This document shows positions 33,320 to 42,429 of a DNA stretch of 64,000 nucleotides, in pieces. Location: assembly GCA_963775635.1 (NCBI GenBank), contig CAVZJO010000001.1:72572-136571 (forward strand). The letters are read 5' to 3'. Source of the stretch: JALORV01 sp963775635. GTDB taxonomy: Bacteria; Pseudomonadota; Gammaproteobacteria; Burkholderiales; Burkholderiaceae_F. The notes beneath the pieces were generated by a model. That model had not been told where the DNA came from. It saw only the letters and a program-made list of their open reading frames with translations, and ran no database searches. A program made the translations under genes and the position numbers. How positions within the stretch are numbered: position 1 is the stretch's first letter; each line of letters opens with the position of its first letter.

Positions 33320-33779
33320 CGCCTCTCCTCGCGAGCCAGGGACTCAATCACGACGTTCACTAATCAGGAACCTCTTCGTCCTGGTGGGGTGTGGGCCGCA
33401 TCTTCCCCTTCTTATCTCGCGGCCGGACTACCTCGCCTTTGGGACGGATTGTTAACACTCGAGTGGTAACCCGAATTGACTGGGAACAAATCGGGGCCGC
33501 ATTTCCGCGCGTTGTCGCGTTCATGGTGTAACGGGTGTCGTAGCAGTCTTCGGCGCGTCCTGTCGTTCGCCATCTCACGCCGGTTGCGGCCAGCAGTGTA
33601 GTGCTACTTGCACGACCAAGCTCAGTCGCACGGGTCGCGGAGCACTCTCGTCTGCCGGAACGCTGCGGCCTTTGCGTCGGATCAACGACTGGATGCCAGA
33701 TGTGCGTAGAAGCACTGTCTCAGGACGTGTCGAAAGCGCAGGCATCGGCGCGAGTCGCGAATAACCGAGGAGACGACTC
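33320..33779. other. 460-bp divergent promoter region (decaheme cytochrome / TRAP transporter)
   Basis: No gene is seen. The region separates the minus-strand decaheme gene from the plus-strand dctP, so it must hold both promoters. It contains the palindrome at 33451-33470 and, next to it, TTGAC-N4-AACAA at 33476-33489, a weak FNR-like match. The SD of dctP (GAGGAG) ends just before 33780. The open frames crossing it have no recognisable content. Confidence 0.5.
33451..33470. promoter_or_regulatory. 20-bp palindrome, candidate operator of the decaheme cytochrome gene
   Basis: GTTAACACTCGAGTGGTAAC is an inverted repeat that is perfect except for one mismatched pair; it reads GTTA-n-CACTCGAGTG-n-TAAC on both strands. 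It lies 132 bp upstream of the decaheme start and 310 bp from dctP. Length and symmetry fit a dimeric repressor or activator. Which regulator binds is unknown. Confidence 0.45.
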
Positions 33780-34801
33780 ATGAGTTCATATACCCGTCGC
33801 GACGCGCTCGCGACCGTCGGCGCACTCGCCGCCACCGCCGCACTGCCGTTCAGCGCGCGAGCGCAGGCACCGATCGTCATCAAGTTCAGCCACGTCGTGG
33901 CCGTGGATACGCCAAAGGGCAAGGCGGCGGAGTACTTCAAGAAGCTCGCCGAGGAGCGGACCAAGGGACGGGTCAAGGTCGAGGTCTACCCGAACAGTTC
34001 GCTGTTCAAGGATGGCGAGGAAATGGAGGCGCTGCAGCTTGGCTCGGTGCAGATGCTCGCGCCGTCGCTCGCCAAGTTCGGGCCGCTCGGCGCCCGCGAG
34101 TTCGAGGTATTCGACCTGCCATACATCTTTGACGACTACGACGACCTGCACAAGGTGACGCAGGGGCCCGGTCGGAGCGGCGCTGTTCAAGAAGCTCGAA
34201 CCGAAGGGCATCGCGGGGCTCGCCTACTGGGACAACGGCTTCAAGGTGATGAGCGCCAACAAGCCGATCCGCAACGTCGGCCGACTACAAGGGCCTGAAG
34301 ATGCGCATCCAGTCGTCCAAGGTCCTGGGCGACGAAATGAAGGCGCTGGGCTCGATTCCGCAGGTGATGGCGTTCTCGGAGGTCTACCAGGCGCTGCAGA
34401 CGGGTGTCGTCGACGGGACGGAGAACCCGCCGTCGAACTTCTACACCCAGAAGATGCAGGAAGTGCAGAAGTACCTGGCGATGACGAATCACGGCTATCT
34501 CGGCTACGCCGTCATCGCCAACAAGAAGTTCTGGGACGGCCTGCCAGCAGACGTCCGCACGACGCTCGAAGGCGGCGATGAAGGACACCACCAAGTACGC
34601 CAACGACATCGCCAAGAAGGAAAACGAAGATGCGCTCGAGGCGGTGCGCAAGAGCCGGCAAGACCGAGATCCTGACGTCTGACGCCCGACCAGAAGGCCG
34701 CGCTGAAGAAGGCGCTGATCGTGGTGCACAAGGACAACGAATCGCGCATCGGCAAGGAAATCATCGCCGACGTCTACAAGGCCACGGACTTCAAGCCCTA
34801 A
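33780..34801 (+). CDS. dctP: TRAP transporter substrate-binding protein DctP, five frameshifts
   Basis: The reading continues through all three frames. Five single extra bases, near 34167-34169, 34279-34280, 34570-34571, 34655-34656 and 34678, each break the frame; removing all five gives one normal protein of about 338 residues ending in ATDFKP. ATG 33780 follows GAGGAG. The signal peptide is MSSYTRRDALATVGALAATAALPFSARAQ-A, with a twin-Arg-like start. Family landmarks are KGKAAEYFKKLAEERTKGRVKVEVYPN and VYQALQTGVVDGTENPPSNF, with the conserved binding-site Arg in LKMRIQ. It would capture C4-dicarboxylates or similar acids in the periplasm for DctQM. Confidence 0.85.
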
Positions 34802-34912
34802 ACTGGAGCAAGCGAACAGCCCGCTACTGGATGGCCGGCCGACGGTTGCCAGTGGCGTTGTCATAACGTAGGGGTCGACGCGCACGCAAGGCTTGCGCAG
34901 GGAGGGGGAATG

Positions 34913-35520
34913 ATGAAGTTCCTGGACCATCTCGAGGAATGGCTGATCACCTTCCTGATGGGGGCCGCGACGCTGGTTATCTTCGTCGCGGTGATGCACC
35001 GATACGCGGCGGGCGTCCCCATCCCCGGCGTGCAGGATGCGCTGCTGAAGATCGACCTGTCGTGGGCGCAGGAACTGTGCATCTACATGTTCGTGTGGAT
35101 GGCGAAGTTCGGCGCTGCATACGGGGTGCGCACCGGCATCCACGTCGGCGTCGACGTGATGATCAACCGGCTGCCGGCGCCGACACACAAGATCTACGTC
35201 CTGTTCGGGCTGCTCGCCGGCGCGCTGTTCACCGGCATCGTCGGCACGCTCGGCGCGACCTTCGTCTGGGACGTTGGCCATACCGACTCGGTCTCGCCCG
35301 ATCTCGAACTGCCGAAGTGGCTGGTCTACCTGTGCATCCCGCTCGGCTCGTACCTGATGTGCTTCCGCTTCCTGCAGGTCGCCTGGCACTTCTGGCGCAC
35401 CGGTGCAGTTGCCGCACCATGACGTCGCGCACGTCGAGGGCATCGAAGCGCCCGAGGACATCAAACCGTACATGCCCGACAACCTGCATCCGGCTGATCT
35501 CACCGAGGGGAGGCGCTGAT
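34913..35520 (+). CDS. dctQ: TRAP transporter small membrane subunit DctQ, frameshift near C-terminus
   Basis: Four membrane helices (starting MKFLDHLEEWLITFLMGAATLVIF; later WAQELCIYMFVWMAKFGAAYGVR and LPKWLVYLCIPLGSYLMCFRF) give the DctQ plan. The SD is GGAGGGGG at 34901-34908; ATG 34910 or 34913 both fit. As printed, the frame ends at 35422, but removing one extra G near 35405 extends it by about 33 residues (HHDVAHVEGIEAPEDIKPYM...) to a TGA at 35518-35520 that overlaps the dctM start (ATGA). The restored coupling supports the correction. Lies 108 bp after dctP. Confidence 0.85.
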
Positions 35521-36914
35521 GACCGCACTCGTCCCGCCCGTACCCGCAAACGCGCCGCGCTGGCCGGCGCTGATCCCGCCGGTTCTGATCGCCATCCCCA
35601 TCGTCCTGAAGCTCGTGGGGGTCGAAGTCAACAACGCGTGGATCATCTTCGCATTGCTGATCGGACTGATGCTGACCGGCATGCCGATCTCGATCTCGCT
35701 CGGCCTCACGGTGCTGATCTACCTGTTCACGATGACCACCGTGCCGATCGAGTCGGTGGCGCTGAAGCTCTTCACCGGCATCGAGAGGTTCGAGATCATG
35801 GCGATCCCGTTCTTCATCCTGGCCGGCAACTTCCTCACCCACGGCGGCGTGGCGCGACGAATGATTGCGTTCGCCTCGTCGATGGTCGGTCACTGGTACG
35901 GCGGACTCGGGCTCGCCGGCGTGGTGGCTTGCGCGTTGTTCGCCGCGGTATCCGGGCAGTTCTCCGGCCACCGTCGTGGCCATCGGCGCAATCATCCTGC
36001 CGGCGATGGTCAAGCAGGGCTTCCCGGCCCGCTTCGGCGCCGGCGTCATCACGACATCAGGGGCACTCGGCATCCTGATCCCACCGTCGATCGTGATGGT
36101 GATGTATGCGGTCGCGACCAACACCTCCGTCGGAGCGCTGTTCATCGCCGGCATCGTCCCGGGGATCATTCTCGCCAGCATGCTTGGCCTCACGACGTGG
36201 TGGCGTGCACGCAAGTTCAACTACCCGCGCCAGCCGGTCGCGACATGGGGCGAGCGCCTGCGGACATTCCGCAAGGCCATCTGGGGCCTGTTCCTGATCA
36301 TCGTCGTCATCGGCGGCATCTACACGGGGATCTTCACGCCCACCGAGGCCGCCGCAATGAGTGCGGTGTACGCCTTCTTCGTCGCGGTATTCGTCTACAA
36401 GGACATGACGCTCAAGCAGGTGCCGAAGGTCCTGCTCGACTCGGCCAACATGAGCGCGATGCTGCTCTACATCATCACCAACGCGGTGATGTTCAGTTAC
36501 CTGATGACTTCGGAGAATATTCCGCAGGAACTCGCCAACTGGATGCTCGACAAGCACCTGGGCGTGGTCGCGTTCCTGCTGTTCGTCAACATCGTGCTGC
36601 TGCTCGCCGGCAACGTGATGGAGCCGTCGTCAATCGTGCTGATCATGGCGCCGATCCTGTTCCCGGTCGCGATGAAACTCGGCATCGACCCGGTGCATTT
36701 CGGCATCATGATGACGGTCAACATGGAAGTCGGCATGTGCCATCCGCCGGTGGGTTTGAACCTCTACGTCGCTTCCGGCATCGCGAAAATGGGCATCACG
36801 GAATTGACGATCGCGGTGTGGCCATGGCTGCTGACCATGCTCGTTTTCCTGGTGATCGTCACCTACTGGCCCGGGATGTCGCTGTGGCTGCCCAGAACGC
36901 TAGGAATGCTCTAG
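35519..36914 (+). CDS. dctM: TRAP transporter large permease DctM, one frameshift
   Basis: About 464 residues after removing one extra G in the GGG at 35953-35955; the frame then reads ALFAAVSGSSPATVVAIGAI, a hallmark DctM segment. Twelve or so hydrophobic helices follow the TRAP large-subunit plan, including GVITTSGALGILIPPSIVMVMYA and VNMEVGMCHPPVGLNLYV near the C-terminus. It forms the Na+-driven permease with DctQ and accepts substrate from DctP. It is the last gene of dctPQM and is followed by a strong terminator 52 bp downstream. Confidence 0.88.
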
Positions 36915-36965
36915 GAAAGTCGCCGCGTCGGTGCGAACCGTAACGCGGACGTACCTTGCCCGAGG

Positions 36966-36990
36966 GGCCGCCCGCCGAGGCGGCCTTTTT
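36966..36990 (+). terminator. rho-independent terminator of dctPQM
   Basis: GGCCGCC-CGCCGA-GGCGGCC (stem 7 bp, loop 6) followed by five T at 36986-36990, 52 bp after the dctM stop on the plus strand. Confidence 0.85.
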
Positions 36991-37111
36991 CGTTTCGTGC
37001 TTCGCGCAGGGATCGGGGGACGGGTTCGGCATCAAGCCGTAACAACTGGTACAAATCCTGCTGCGCAATGCCGGTCCCGGCAATGTTTCGACCGAATGTT
37101 TGGGAGACCAG

Positions 37112-38092
37112 ATGAATCGTCGCCAAGTCCTCCACGGCGTCGGCCTTGCCTTTCTTCTCGCAGCCGGCACCGGCACTGCGCCGGCGCAGCCGGCCTACCC
37201 GACCAAACCGGTGCGACTGATCGTGCCGTTTGCTCCCGGCGGAACCACCGACATCATCGCCCGCGTGATCGCGCAGAGCATCAGTCCGGCGCTTGGCCAG
37301 GTCCTCGTGGTCGAGAACAGGGGCGGCGCGGGAGGCTCGATCGGAGCGCTCGAATTGATTAGGGCACCGGCCGACGGCTATGTACTGGGAATGGCTACCG
37401 TCTCCACCACGGCCTCGAACCCGGCGATCAACAAGAAAATCGGCTATGACCCGCTGACCGATTTCACTCCGATCATCAACATCGCTGCCACGCCGAACGT
37501 GATTGCCGTGCATCCCAGCTTTCCGGCGCGCGACTACAAAACCTTCGTCGAGGTGATCAAGCAGAACCCCGGCAAGTACAGCTTCGCCAGTTCTGGCACG
37601 GGCGGCATTGGCCACATGCAGATGGAGTTGTTCAAGAGCCTGTCAGGCACCTTCATCACCCATATACCGTACCGCGGCGCAGGCCCCGCGCTCAACGACG
37701 TGGTCGCGGGTCAGGTCCCGATCATCTGGGACAACATGCCATCGGCGCTGCCCTTCATCAAGGATGGGCGTCTGATCCCCATCGTCGTCATGGCGCCGCA
37801 GCGCCTGACGCTACTGCCCAACGTTCCCACGTTCAAGGAAGTCGGCCTGGAGCCAGTCAATCGCATGGCCTACTACGGCGTCCTCGGTCCGAAGGGGCTT
37901 TCCAAGGATGTGGTCGACAAGGTGGCCGCCGCCGTCAAGAAAACTGCCGAGTTGCCCGACGTGCGCAAGCGCATCGAAGACACCGGCTCGCTGATGATCC
38001 TGAACACGCCGGAGCAGTTTGCCGCGCAGATCCGCGCCGAGTTCGAGGTCTACAAGAAGGTCGTCGAGGCGCAAAAGCTGACGTTGGAGTAG
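37112..38092 (+). CDS. Bug-family (tripartite tricarboxylate transporter) binding protein
   Basis: 326 residues from ATG 37112, with GGGAG upstream (the frame opens at 37100). The signal peptide is MNRRQVLHGVGLAFLLAAGTGTAPAQ. The mature start AYPTKPVRLIVPFAPGGTTDIIARVI is the classic Bug/TctC signature, followed by VVENRGGAGGSIG and FASSGTGGIGHMQMELF. Such proteins bind carboxylates or small organic acids in the periplasm. No TctAB permease genes are near; orphan Bug genes are common in Burkholderiales, where the family is hugely expanded. The gene sits in its own unit after the dctM terminator and is convergent with nqrM. Confidence 0.93.
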   Translation: MNRRQVLHGVGLAFLLAAGTGTAPAQPAYPTKPVRLIVPFAPGGTTDIIARVIAQSISPALGQVLVVENRGGAGGSIGALELIRAPADGYVLGMATVSTTASNPAINKKIGYDPLTDFTPIINIAATPNVIAVHPSFPARDYKTFVEVIKQNPGKYSFASSGTGGIGHMQMELFKSLSGTFITHIPYRGAGPALNDVVAGQVPIIWDNMPSALPFIKDGRLIPIVVMAPQRLTLLPNVPTFKEVGLEPVNRMAYYGVLGPKGLSKDVVDKVAAAVKKTAELPDVRKRIEDTGSLMILNTPEQFAAQIRAEFEVYKKVVEAQKLTLE

Positions 38093-38140
38093 CGGTTTCG
38101 CGCGAGCTCGGCTCTGTGTGGCCAACGACGGTCGTCCGAG

Positions 38141-38338
38141 TCAGCCGACCGGCCGCTTGCGGTTCGGGCAATCCTCGCAGCTGAGCGAGCGGCCGTCGGC
38201 GAGCCGCACTTCCGGCCCGCCGCAGGAACCGCGCAGGCAGCGGCCGGTCGTCATGGCACCGAGCGCCATGCCGAGCACGGCGAGTCCGATGATCGCTATC
38301 GCCGCCAGCAGCAGCAACCAGAAGGTTCCAGAGATCAT
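38141..38338 (-). CDS. nqrM: Na+-NQR maturation protein NqrM
   Basis: 65 residues: one membrane helix (FWLLLLAAIAIIGLAVLGMALGAM) followed by four conserved Cys in CLRGSCGG and CEDCPNRKR, the NqrM (DUF539) pattern. NqrM delivers iron to the centre held between the NqrD and NqrE subunits. The start overlaps the apbE stop (ATGA) at 38335-38338, so it is translationally coupled and is the last gene of the nqr operon, as in many proteobacteria. Confidence 0.92.
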   Translation of the reverse strand: MISGTFWLLLLAAIAIIGLAVLGMALGAMTTGRCLRGSCGGPEVRLADGRSLSCEDCPNRKRPVG

Positions 38339-39381
38339 GCGCGCGCGGCCCCAAGCGCCGCGAATGCCGTGGTCATCGAGTCGCTGAAGCGGCCATCGGG
38401 CAGCCGCTCGATGAACTGCGCCGCCACGCCGGAAGCTTCGGCGAGCGCCCTGCCCTGCGCGGCGCCCAGCACGATCAGCGCAGTCGCCATCGCGTCCGCC
38501 AGCATCGCATTGTCCGCGACGACGGTGACCGAGGCGAGGCCGTGACGAATCGGCTCGCCGCTCGTCGGGTCGATCTCGTGCGAATAGCGGCGGCCATTTT
38601 CGATGAAGTATTTGCGGTAATCGCCCGAGGTGGCCATTGCCTGCCCCGCGAGCGGCACGACCCAGCGAGGGCGTTGCGGCCACGCGTCGGGCTCTTCGAT
38701 ACCGATACGCCACGCTCGGCCGGCGGCGTTGACACCGCGCGCCCTTATCTCGCCGCTGACTTCGATCATGTAGTCGGTCACGCCGCGCGATTCGAGCGCC
38801 GCAGCGGCGCGATCAGCGCCGTAGCCTGCAGCGATGCCCCCAAGGTCGGCCTGCATGTCCGAAGCGCGCTTGGTGACCCGGCGCCCGGCTTCGTCGAACG
38901 ACAGTGCACGCCAGTCCACACGACGGCGCTCTCGCGCGAGCTCCCACGACGGAGGCACCGAGCGCGCGTGCCGCGTGCCAAACCCCCAGCGCTCGACCAG
39001 CGGCGCCACCGTGACGTCGAACGCGCCGCGCGACCAGCGGCTGATGCGATCTGCCGTCGCCAGCACCTCGTACAGCGGATCCGACAGCGTCACAGGCTCG
39101 CCGACAGACGCGCGGTTGAATGACGACAGTTCCGAATCGGGGCTGAACATCGACATGCGGGCGTCGACCGCGTCGAGGGCGGCCTGAACCGCGGCGCGCA
39201 GCGCTGGCCCGTCCTGCTCGCGCGCCCTGAGCCGCACGGTGTAGCCCGACCCCATGGTGGAGCCGCCGAACTGCAGGTACCCGGTGGCCTGCAGCGTGCC
39301 CGGCCGGCCGCAGCCGCCCAGCGTGAGGGCGCCCAGGCTGAGCACGAGGCTGCGTCGGCGATGCGAAAGGATCGTGTCCAT
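38335..39381 (-). CDS. apbE: FAD:protein FMN transferase ApbE
   Basis: 348 residues from ATG 39381, with AGGAGA upstream. The lipobox is LTLGGC (about residue 24), placing the enzyme at the periplasmic face. Motifs are GSTMGSGYTVRL, the Mg/FAD-binding SGDYRKYFIENGRRYSHEIDP (about 255-275) and the C-terminal DAMATALIVLG. ApbE transfers FMN from FAD to Thr in the S(T)GAT sites of NqrB and NqrC, both of which are intact here. It lies between the CBS-domain gene and nqrM. Confidence 0.93.
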   Translation of the reverse strand: MDTILSHRRRSLVLSLGALTLGGCGRPGTLQATGYLQFGGSTMGSGYTVRLRAREQDGPALRAAVQAALDAVDARMSMFSPDSELSSFNRASVGEPVTLSDPLYEVLATADRISRWSRGAFDVTVAPLVERWGFGTRHARSVPPSWELARERRRVDWRALSFDEAGRRVTKRASDMQADLGGIAAGYGADRAAAALESRGVTDYMIEVSGEIRARGVNAAGRAWRIGIEEPDAWPQRPRWVVPLAGQAMATSGDYRKYFIENGRRYSHEIDPTSGEPIRHGLASVTVVADNAMLADAMATALIVLGAAQGRALAEASGVAAQFIERLPDGRFSDSMTTAFAALGAARA

Positions 39382-39402
39382 CTCGTCTCTCCTGCACATG
39401 GT

Positions 39403-39855
39403 TCAAGGCTCGCTGCGCGCGGCTTCTTCGCGGACCGCCGCCTCGAAGCGCCCTTCACCGCGCTCGATCATCTGTCGCACCAGGTCCCCGATCGAGATCA
39501 GGCCGTGGACGTGCGGACCGTCGATCACCAGCAGGTGGCGGTGGCGGTTGACGTGCATCAGGCTAAGCGCAGCCTCGATGGTCGTTCCCGGCGTGACGAA
39601 GCGGACGTCGCGCGTCATCACCAGCGATATCGGCGTCGTCTTCGGGTCGCGTCCGGCATGGACGACCCGCACCAGCACGTCGCGCTCGGTGAAGATTCCC
39701 CCGACGAGGTCGTCCTCGGTCTTGATCACCACGGCCCCGACACGGCGCGCCGTCATCACGGCGACCGCCTCGCTGACCGTCGATGAGGCCGGCACCGATA
39801 TCAGTTCGTCGCTGACCTTGTTGCGGACGACTTCCTCGACCGTCTGCTGCAGCAT
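39403..39855 (-). CDS. CBS-domain pair protein
   Basis: 150 residues from ATG 39855, with GGAGGA 6 nt upstream. Two CBS domains fill the chain (about 15-65 and 80-135): STVSEAVAVMTARRVGAVVI and TTIEAALSLMHVNRHRHLLVID. It is a stand-alone CBS pair without a catalytic partner; such proteins bind adenine nucleotides and act as energy-state sensors. It starts 20 bp after the nqrF stop and ends 21 bp before apbE, inside the nqr operon. A link between nucleotide sensing and the Na+ pump is inferred only. Confidence 0.85.
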   Translation of the reverse strand: MLQQTVEEVVRNKVSDELISVPASSTVSEAVAVMTARRVGAVVIKTEDDLVGGIFTERDVLVRVVHAGRDPKTTPISLVMTRDVRFVTPGTTIEAALSLMHVNRHRHLLVIDGPHVHGLISIGDLVRQMIERGEGRFEAAVREEAARSEP

Positions 39856-39875
39856 TGCTTCCTCCGTCCTCCCGA

Positions 39876-41099
39876 TCAACCGAAGTCGTCGAGCATGATG
39901 TTCTCGCGGTCGACGCCCTGATTCAGCAGCATCGCGATCACGGCCTTGTTCATCGGCCCGGGCCCGCACATGTAGTACTCGACGTCCTCAGGCGTCGGAT
40001 GATCCTTCAGGTACCTCTCGTACAGCACGTTGTGGATGAAACCGGTCGGCCCGGTCCAGTTGTCCTCCGGCAGCGGCTCCGACAGCGCCAGGTGCCAGCT
40101 GAAGTTCGCATGCTCCGCCGCGAGCTTCTCGAATTCATCGACATAAAACGCCTCGCGCAGGCTGCGCGCGCCGTACCAGAACGTCATCTTGCGCTTGCTC
40201 CGAAGCCGCAGCAGCTGGTCGAAGATGTGCGAGCGCATCGGCGCCATGCCGGCGCCGCCGCCGATGAAGCACATCTCGGCATCGGTGTCGCGCGCGAAGA
40301 ATTCTCCGAAGGGACCGGACACGGTCACCTCGTCGCCCGGCTTCAGGTCGAACACCCACGAGCTCATGATCCCCGGCGGGATGTCCTCGCGGTACTCCGG
40401 CGGAAATGCGATGCGGATCGTAAACAGCAGCATGCCCCTTTCGAGCGGGTAGTTCGCCATCGAGTAGGCGCGTGTGACCTCAGCCTCACAGACCGACTTG
40501 AACCGCCACAGGTCGAACTTGTCCCACGCTTCACGGAAATCCGGCTCGATGTCGAAGGTCTTGAAGTCGATCGCGTGCGGCGGGCACTCGATCTGCACAT
40601 AGCCGCCGGCACGGAACGGCACCTCCTCGCCTTCGGGCAACGCGAGCTTCAGCTCCTTGATGAACGTGGCCACGTTGCGGTTCGACACGACGCGGCAGTT
40701 CCACTTGCGCACGCTGAAGACCTCGGGCGCCACCTCGATCTTCATGTTGGTCTTGACCTTGACCTGGCATGCCAGCCGATGCCCGCGCCGCGCTTCGCCC
40801 GGTGTGATGAAGCCGGTCTCGGTCGGCAACAGATCGCCGCCGCCTTCCTTGACCACCACCTCGCAGACGCCACACGCTCCCTTACCGCCACACGCCGACG
40901 GAATGAAGATCTTGTTGTCAGCCAGCGCGCCCAGCAGAGTGCCGCCGGCGGCGACCTTCAATGTCTTCGACTCGTCTTCGTTGACGATGATCGACACGTC
41001 GCCGGCCGCGACCAGCTTCTTGCGCGCGCCCAGCAGCACTCCCACCAGCAGCAGCACGACTCCGGTGAACATCACGACGGCAAGGATGATGTCGAGCAT
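39876..41099 (-). CDS. nqrF: Na+-NQR subunit F (NADH dehydrogenase)
   Basis: 407 residues: N-terminal membrane helix (ILAVVMFTGVVLLLVGVLL), a 2Fe-2S domain with the cluster Cys in ACGGKGACGVCEV plus a later Cys (HRLACQVKV), then an FAD/NADH-binding reductase domain (RAYSMANYPLE; FIGGGAGMAPMRSHIFDQL; YMCGPGPMNKAVI). It oxidises NADH and passes electrons through FAD and 2Fe-2S to the membrane subunits. Length and order are normal; lies 16 bp after nqrE. Confidence 0.96.
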   Translation of the reverse strand: MLDIILAVVMFTGVVLLLVGVLLGARKKLVAAGDVSIIVNEDESKTLKVAAGGTLLGALADNKIFIPSACGGKGACGVCEVVVKEGGGDLLPTETGFITPGEARRGHRLACQVKVKTNMKIEVAPEVFSVRKWNCRVVSNRNVATFIKELKLALPEGEEVPFRAGGYVQIECPPHAIDFKTFDIEPDFREAWDKFDLWRFKSVCEAEVTRAYSMANYPLERGMLLFTIRIAFPPEYREDIPPGIMSSWVFDLKPGDEVTVSGPFGEFFARDTDAEMCFIGGGAGMAPMRSHIFDQLLRLRSKRKMTFWYGARSLREAFYVDEFEKLAAEHANFSWHLALSEPLPEDNWTGPTGFIHNVLYERYLKDHPTPEDVEYYMCGPGPMNKAVIAMLLNQGVDRENIMLDDFG

Positions 41100-41115
41100 G
41101 GCTCCTTCCCGTCGC

Positions 41116-41730
41116 CTAGAGCTGGATGCCCGAGAACATCATGAACGCGAGCGACATCAGCCCGGCCGAGATGAAGGTGATCCCCAGGCCCTTGAGCCCG
41201 TCGGGTACATGCGAGTAGGTCATCTTCTCGCGGATCGCTGCCATCGCGACGATCGCAATGAACCACCCGAATCCGGAACCGATTCCAAACACGACGCTTT
41301 CGGCGAACGAATAGTCGCGCTCCTGCATGAACAGCGACCCGCCGAGGATCACGCAGTTGACCGCGATCAGCGGCAGGAAGACGCCAAGCGCCGTGTAGAG
41401 CTTCGGCGCATAACGGTCGACTGCCATCTCGACGATCTGCACGGCCGCCGCGATAGTGCCGATGAACAGGATGAACGCCAGGAAGCTCAGGTTCACCGCG
41501 GCCAGCGACGGGCTGATCCACCCGAGCGCGCCCTCGCCCAGCAGGTAGTGGAGCAGCAGATTGTTGAGCGGCACCGTCAGCACTTGCACGAAGATCACCG
41601 CAGCACCGAGCCCAATCGCGGTCTCGACCTTCTTCGAACACGCCAGGAACGAGCACATGCCGAGAAAGAAGGCGAGCGCCATGTTCTCGAGGAAGATCGA
41701 GCGGATCGCAAGGTTCGCGAAGTGCTCCAT
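41116..41730 (-). CDS. nqrE: Na+-NQR subunit E
   Basis: 204 residues, six membrane helices. The family motif KPEVE-like loop is not needed for the call: FFLGMCSFLACSKKVETAIGLG carries the conserved Cys near helix 1, and NCVILGGSLFMQERDYSFAESVVFGIGSGFGW is diagnostic. With NqrD it forms the pseudo-symmetric core whose Cys residues hold an iron centre. Located 7 bp after nqrD. Confidence 0.95.
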   Translation of the reverse strand: MEHFANLAIRSIFLENMALAFFLGMCSFLACSKKVETAIGLGAAVIFVQVLTVPLNNLLLHYLLGEGALGWISPSLAAVNLSFLAFILFIGTIAAAVQIVEMAVDRYAPKLYTALGVFLPLIAVNCVILGGSLFMQERDYSFAESVVFGIGSGFGWFIAIVAMAAIREKMTYSHVPDGLKGLGITFISAGLMSLAFMMFSGIQL

Positions 41731-41737
41731 GGCGTCG

Positions 41738-42376
41738 CTAGTCCTTCTCCTGCAGCTGCGGTTTCCACACGCGCAGCGCCCAGATCAGCAGCCCGATCAC
41801 GAACAGTGCCGACGGCGCCAGAAGCATCAGGCCGTTGGGAACGTACCAGCCGCCGTCCTTGACCAGCGGCAGCACGGTGAAGCCGAAGATCTTGCCGGCC
41901 CCGAGCAGCTCGCGCGCCAGCGCGACCAGCATCAGCACCAGCGCGTAGCCCAGGCCGTTGCCAATACCGTCCCAAAACGAGCGAAGCGGCGGGTTCTGCA
42001 TCGCGAAGCCCTCGGCGCGGCCCATCACGATGCAGTTGGTGATGATCAGCCCGACGAACACCGACAGCTCGAGCGACAACTCGTACAGCGTCGCCTTCAG
42101 AATCTGGTCGAACACGATAACCAGCGACGCGATGATCGACAGCTGGACAATGATGCGAATGCTGCCCGGCGTGTAGTTGCGCACCAGGCTGACCGCCAGG
42201 TTGGCAAGCGCCGTGACCAGCGTGACGCCGATACCCATCACCAGCGCCTTGTCGATGCGCGTGGTCACCGCCAGCGCCGAACAGATGCCCAGCACCTGCA
42301 CGCCGATCGGGTTGTTGATGATCAGCGGATCGACCAGCGCCTTCCGGTCTTCGCGGCTGAACGGGATCGCGGCCAT
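41738..42376 (-). CDS. nqrD: Na+-NQR subunit D
   Basis: 212 residues, six membrane helices. Landmarks: LIINNPIGVQVLGICSALAVTTRID with a conserved Cys, VFVGLIITNCIVMGRAEGFAM with the second, and FWDGIGNGLGYALVLM. It pairs with NqrE around the iron centre. ATG 42376 follows GGAGGAC. A 53-bp spacer separates it from nqrC. Confidence 0.95.
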   Translation of the reverse strand: MAAIPFSREDRKALVDPLIINNPIGVQVLGICSALAVTTRIDKALVMGIGVTLVTALANLAVSLVRNYTPGSIRIIVQLSIIASLVIVFDQILKATLYELSLELSVFVGLIITNCIVMGRAEGFAMQNPPLRSFWDGIGNGLGYALVLMLVALARELLGAGKIFGFTVLPLVKDGGWYVPNGLMLLAPSALFVIGLLIWALRVWKPQLQEKD

Positions 42377-42429
42377 AGTCTAGTCCTCCGCGCCGCGCAA
42401 CTCCGCGCGCGTCTGCTCGCTGTGCACCG

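Noticed and set aside
34161..35960. Programmed frameshifting as explanation for the broken TRAP genes
   Set aside because: The ten sites share no slippery heptamer, stop codon or structure, and five occur in one gene. Insertion errors explain them better.
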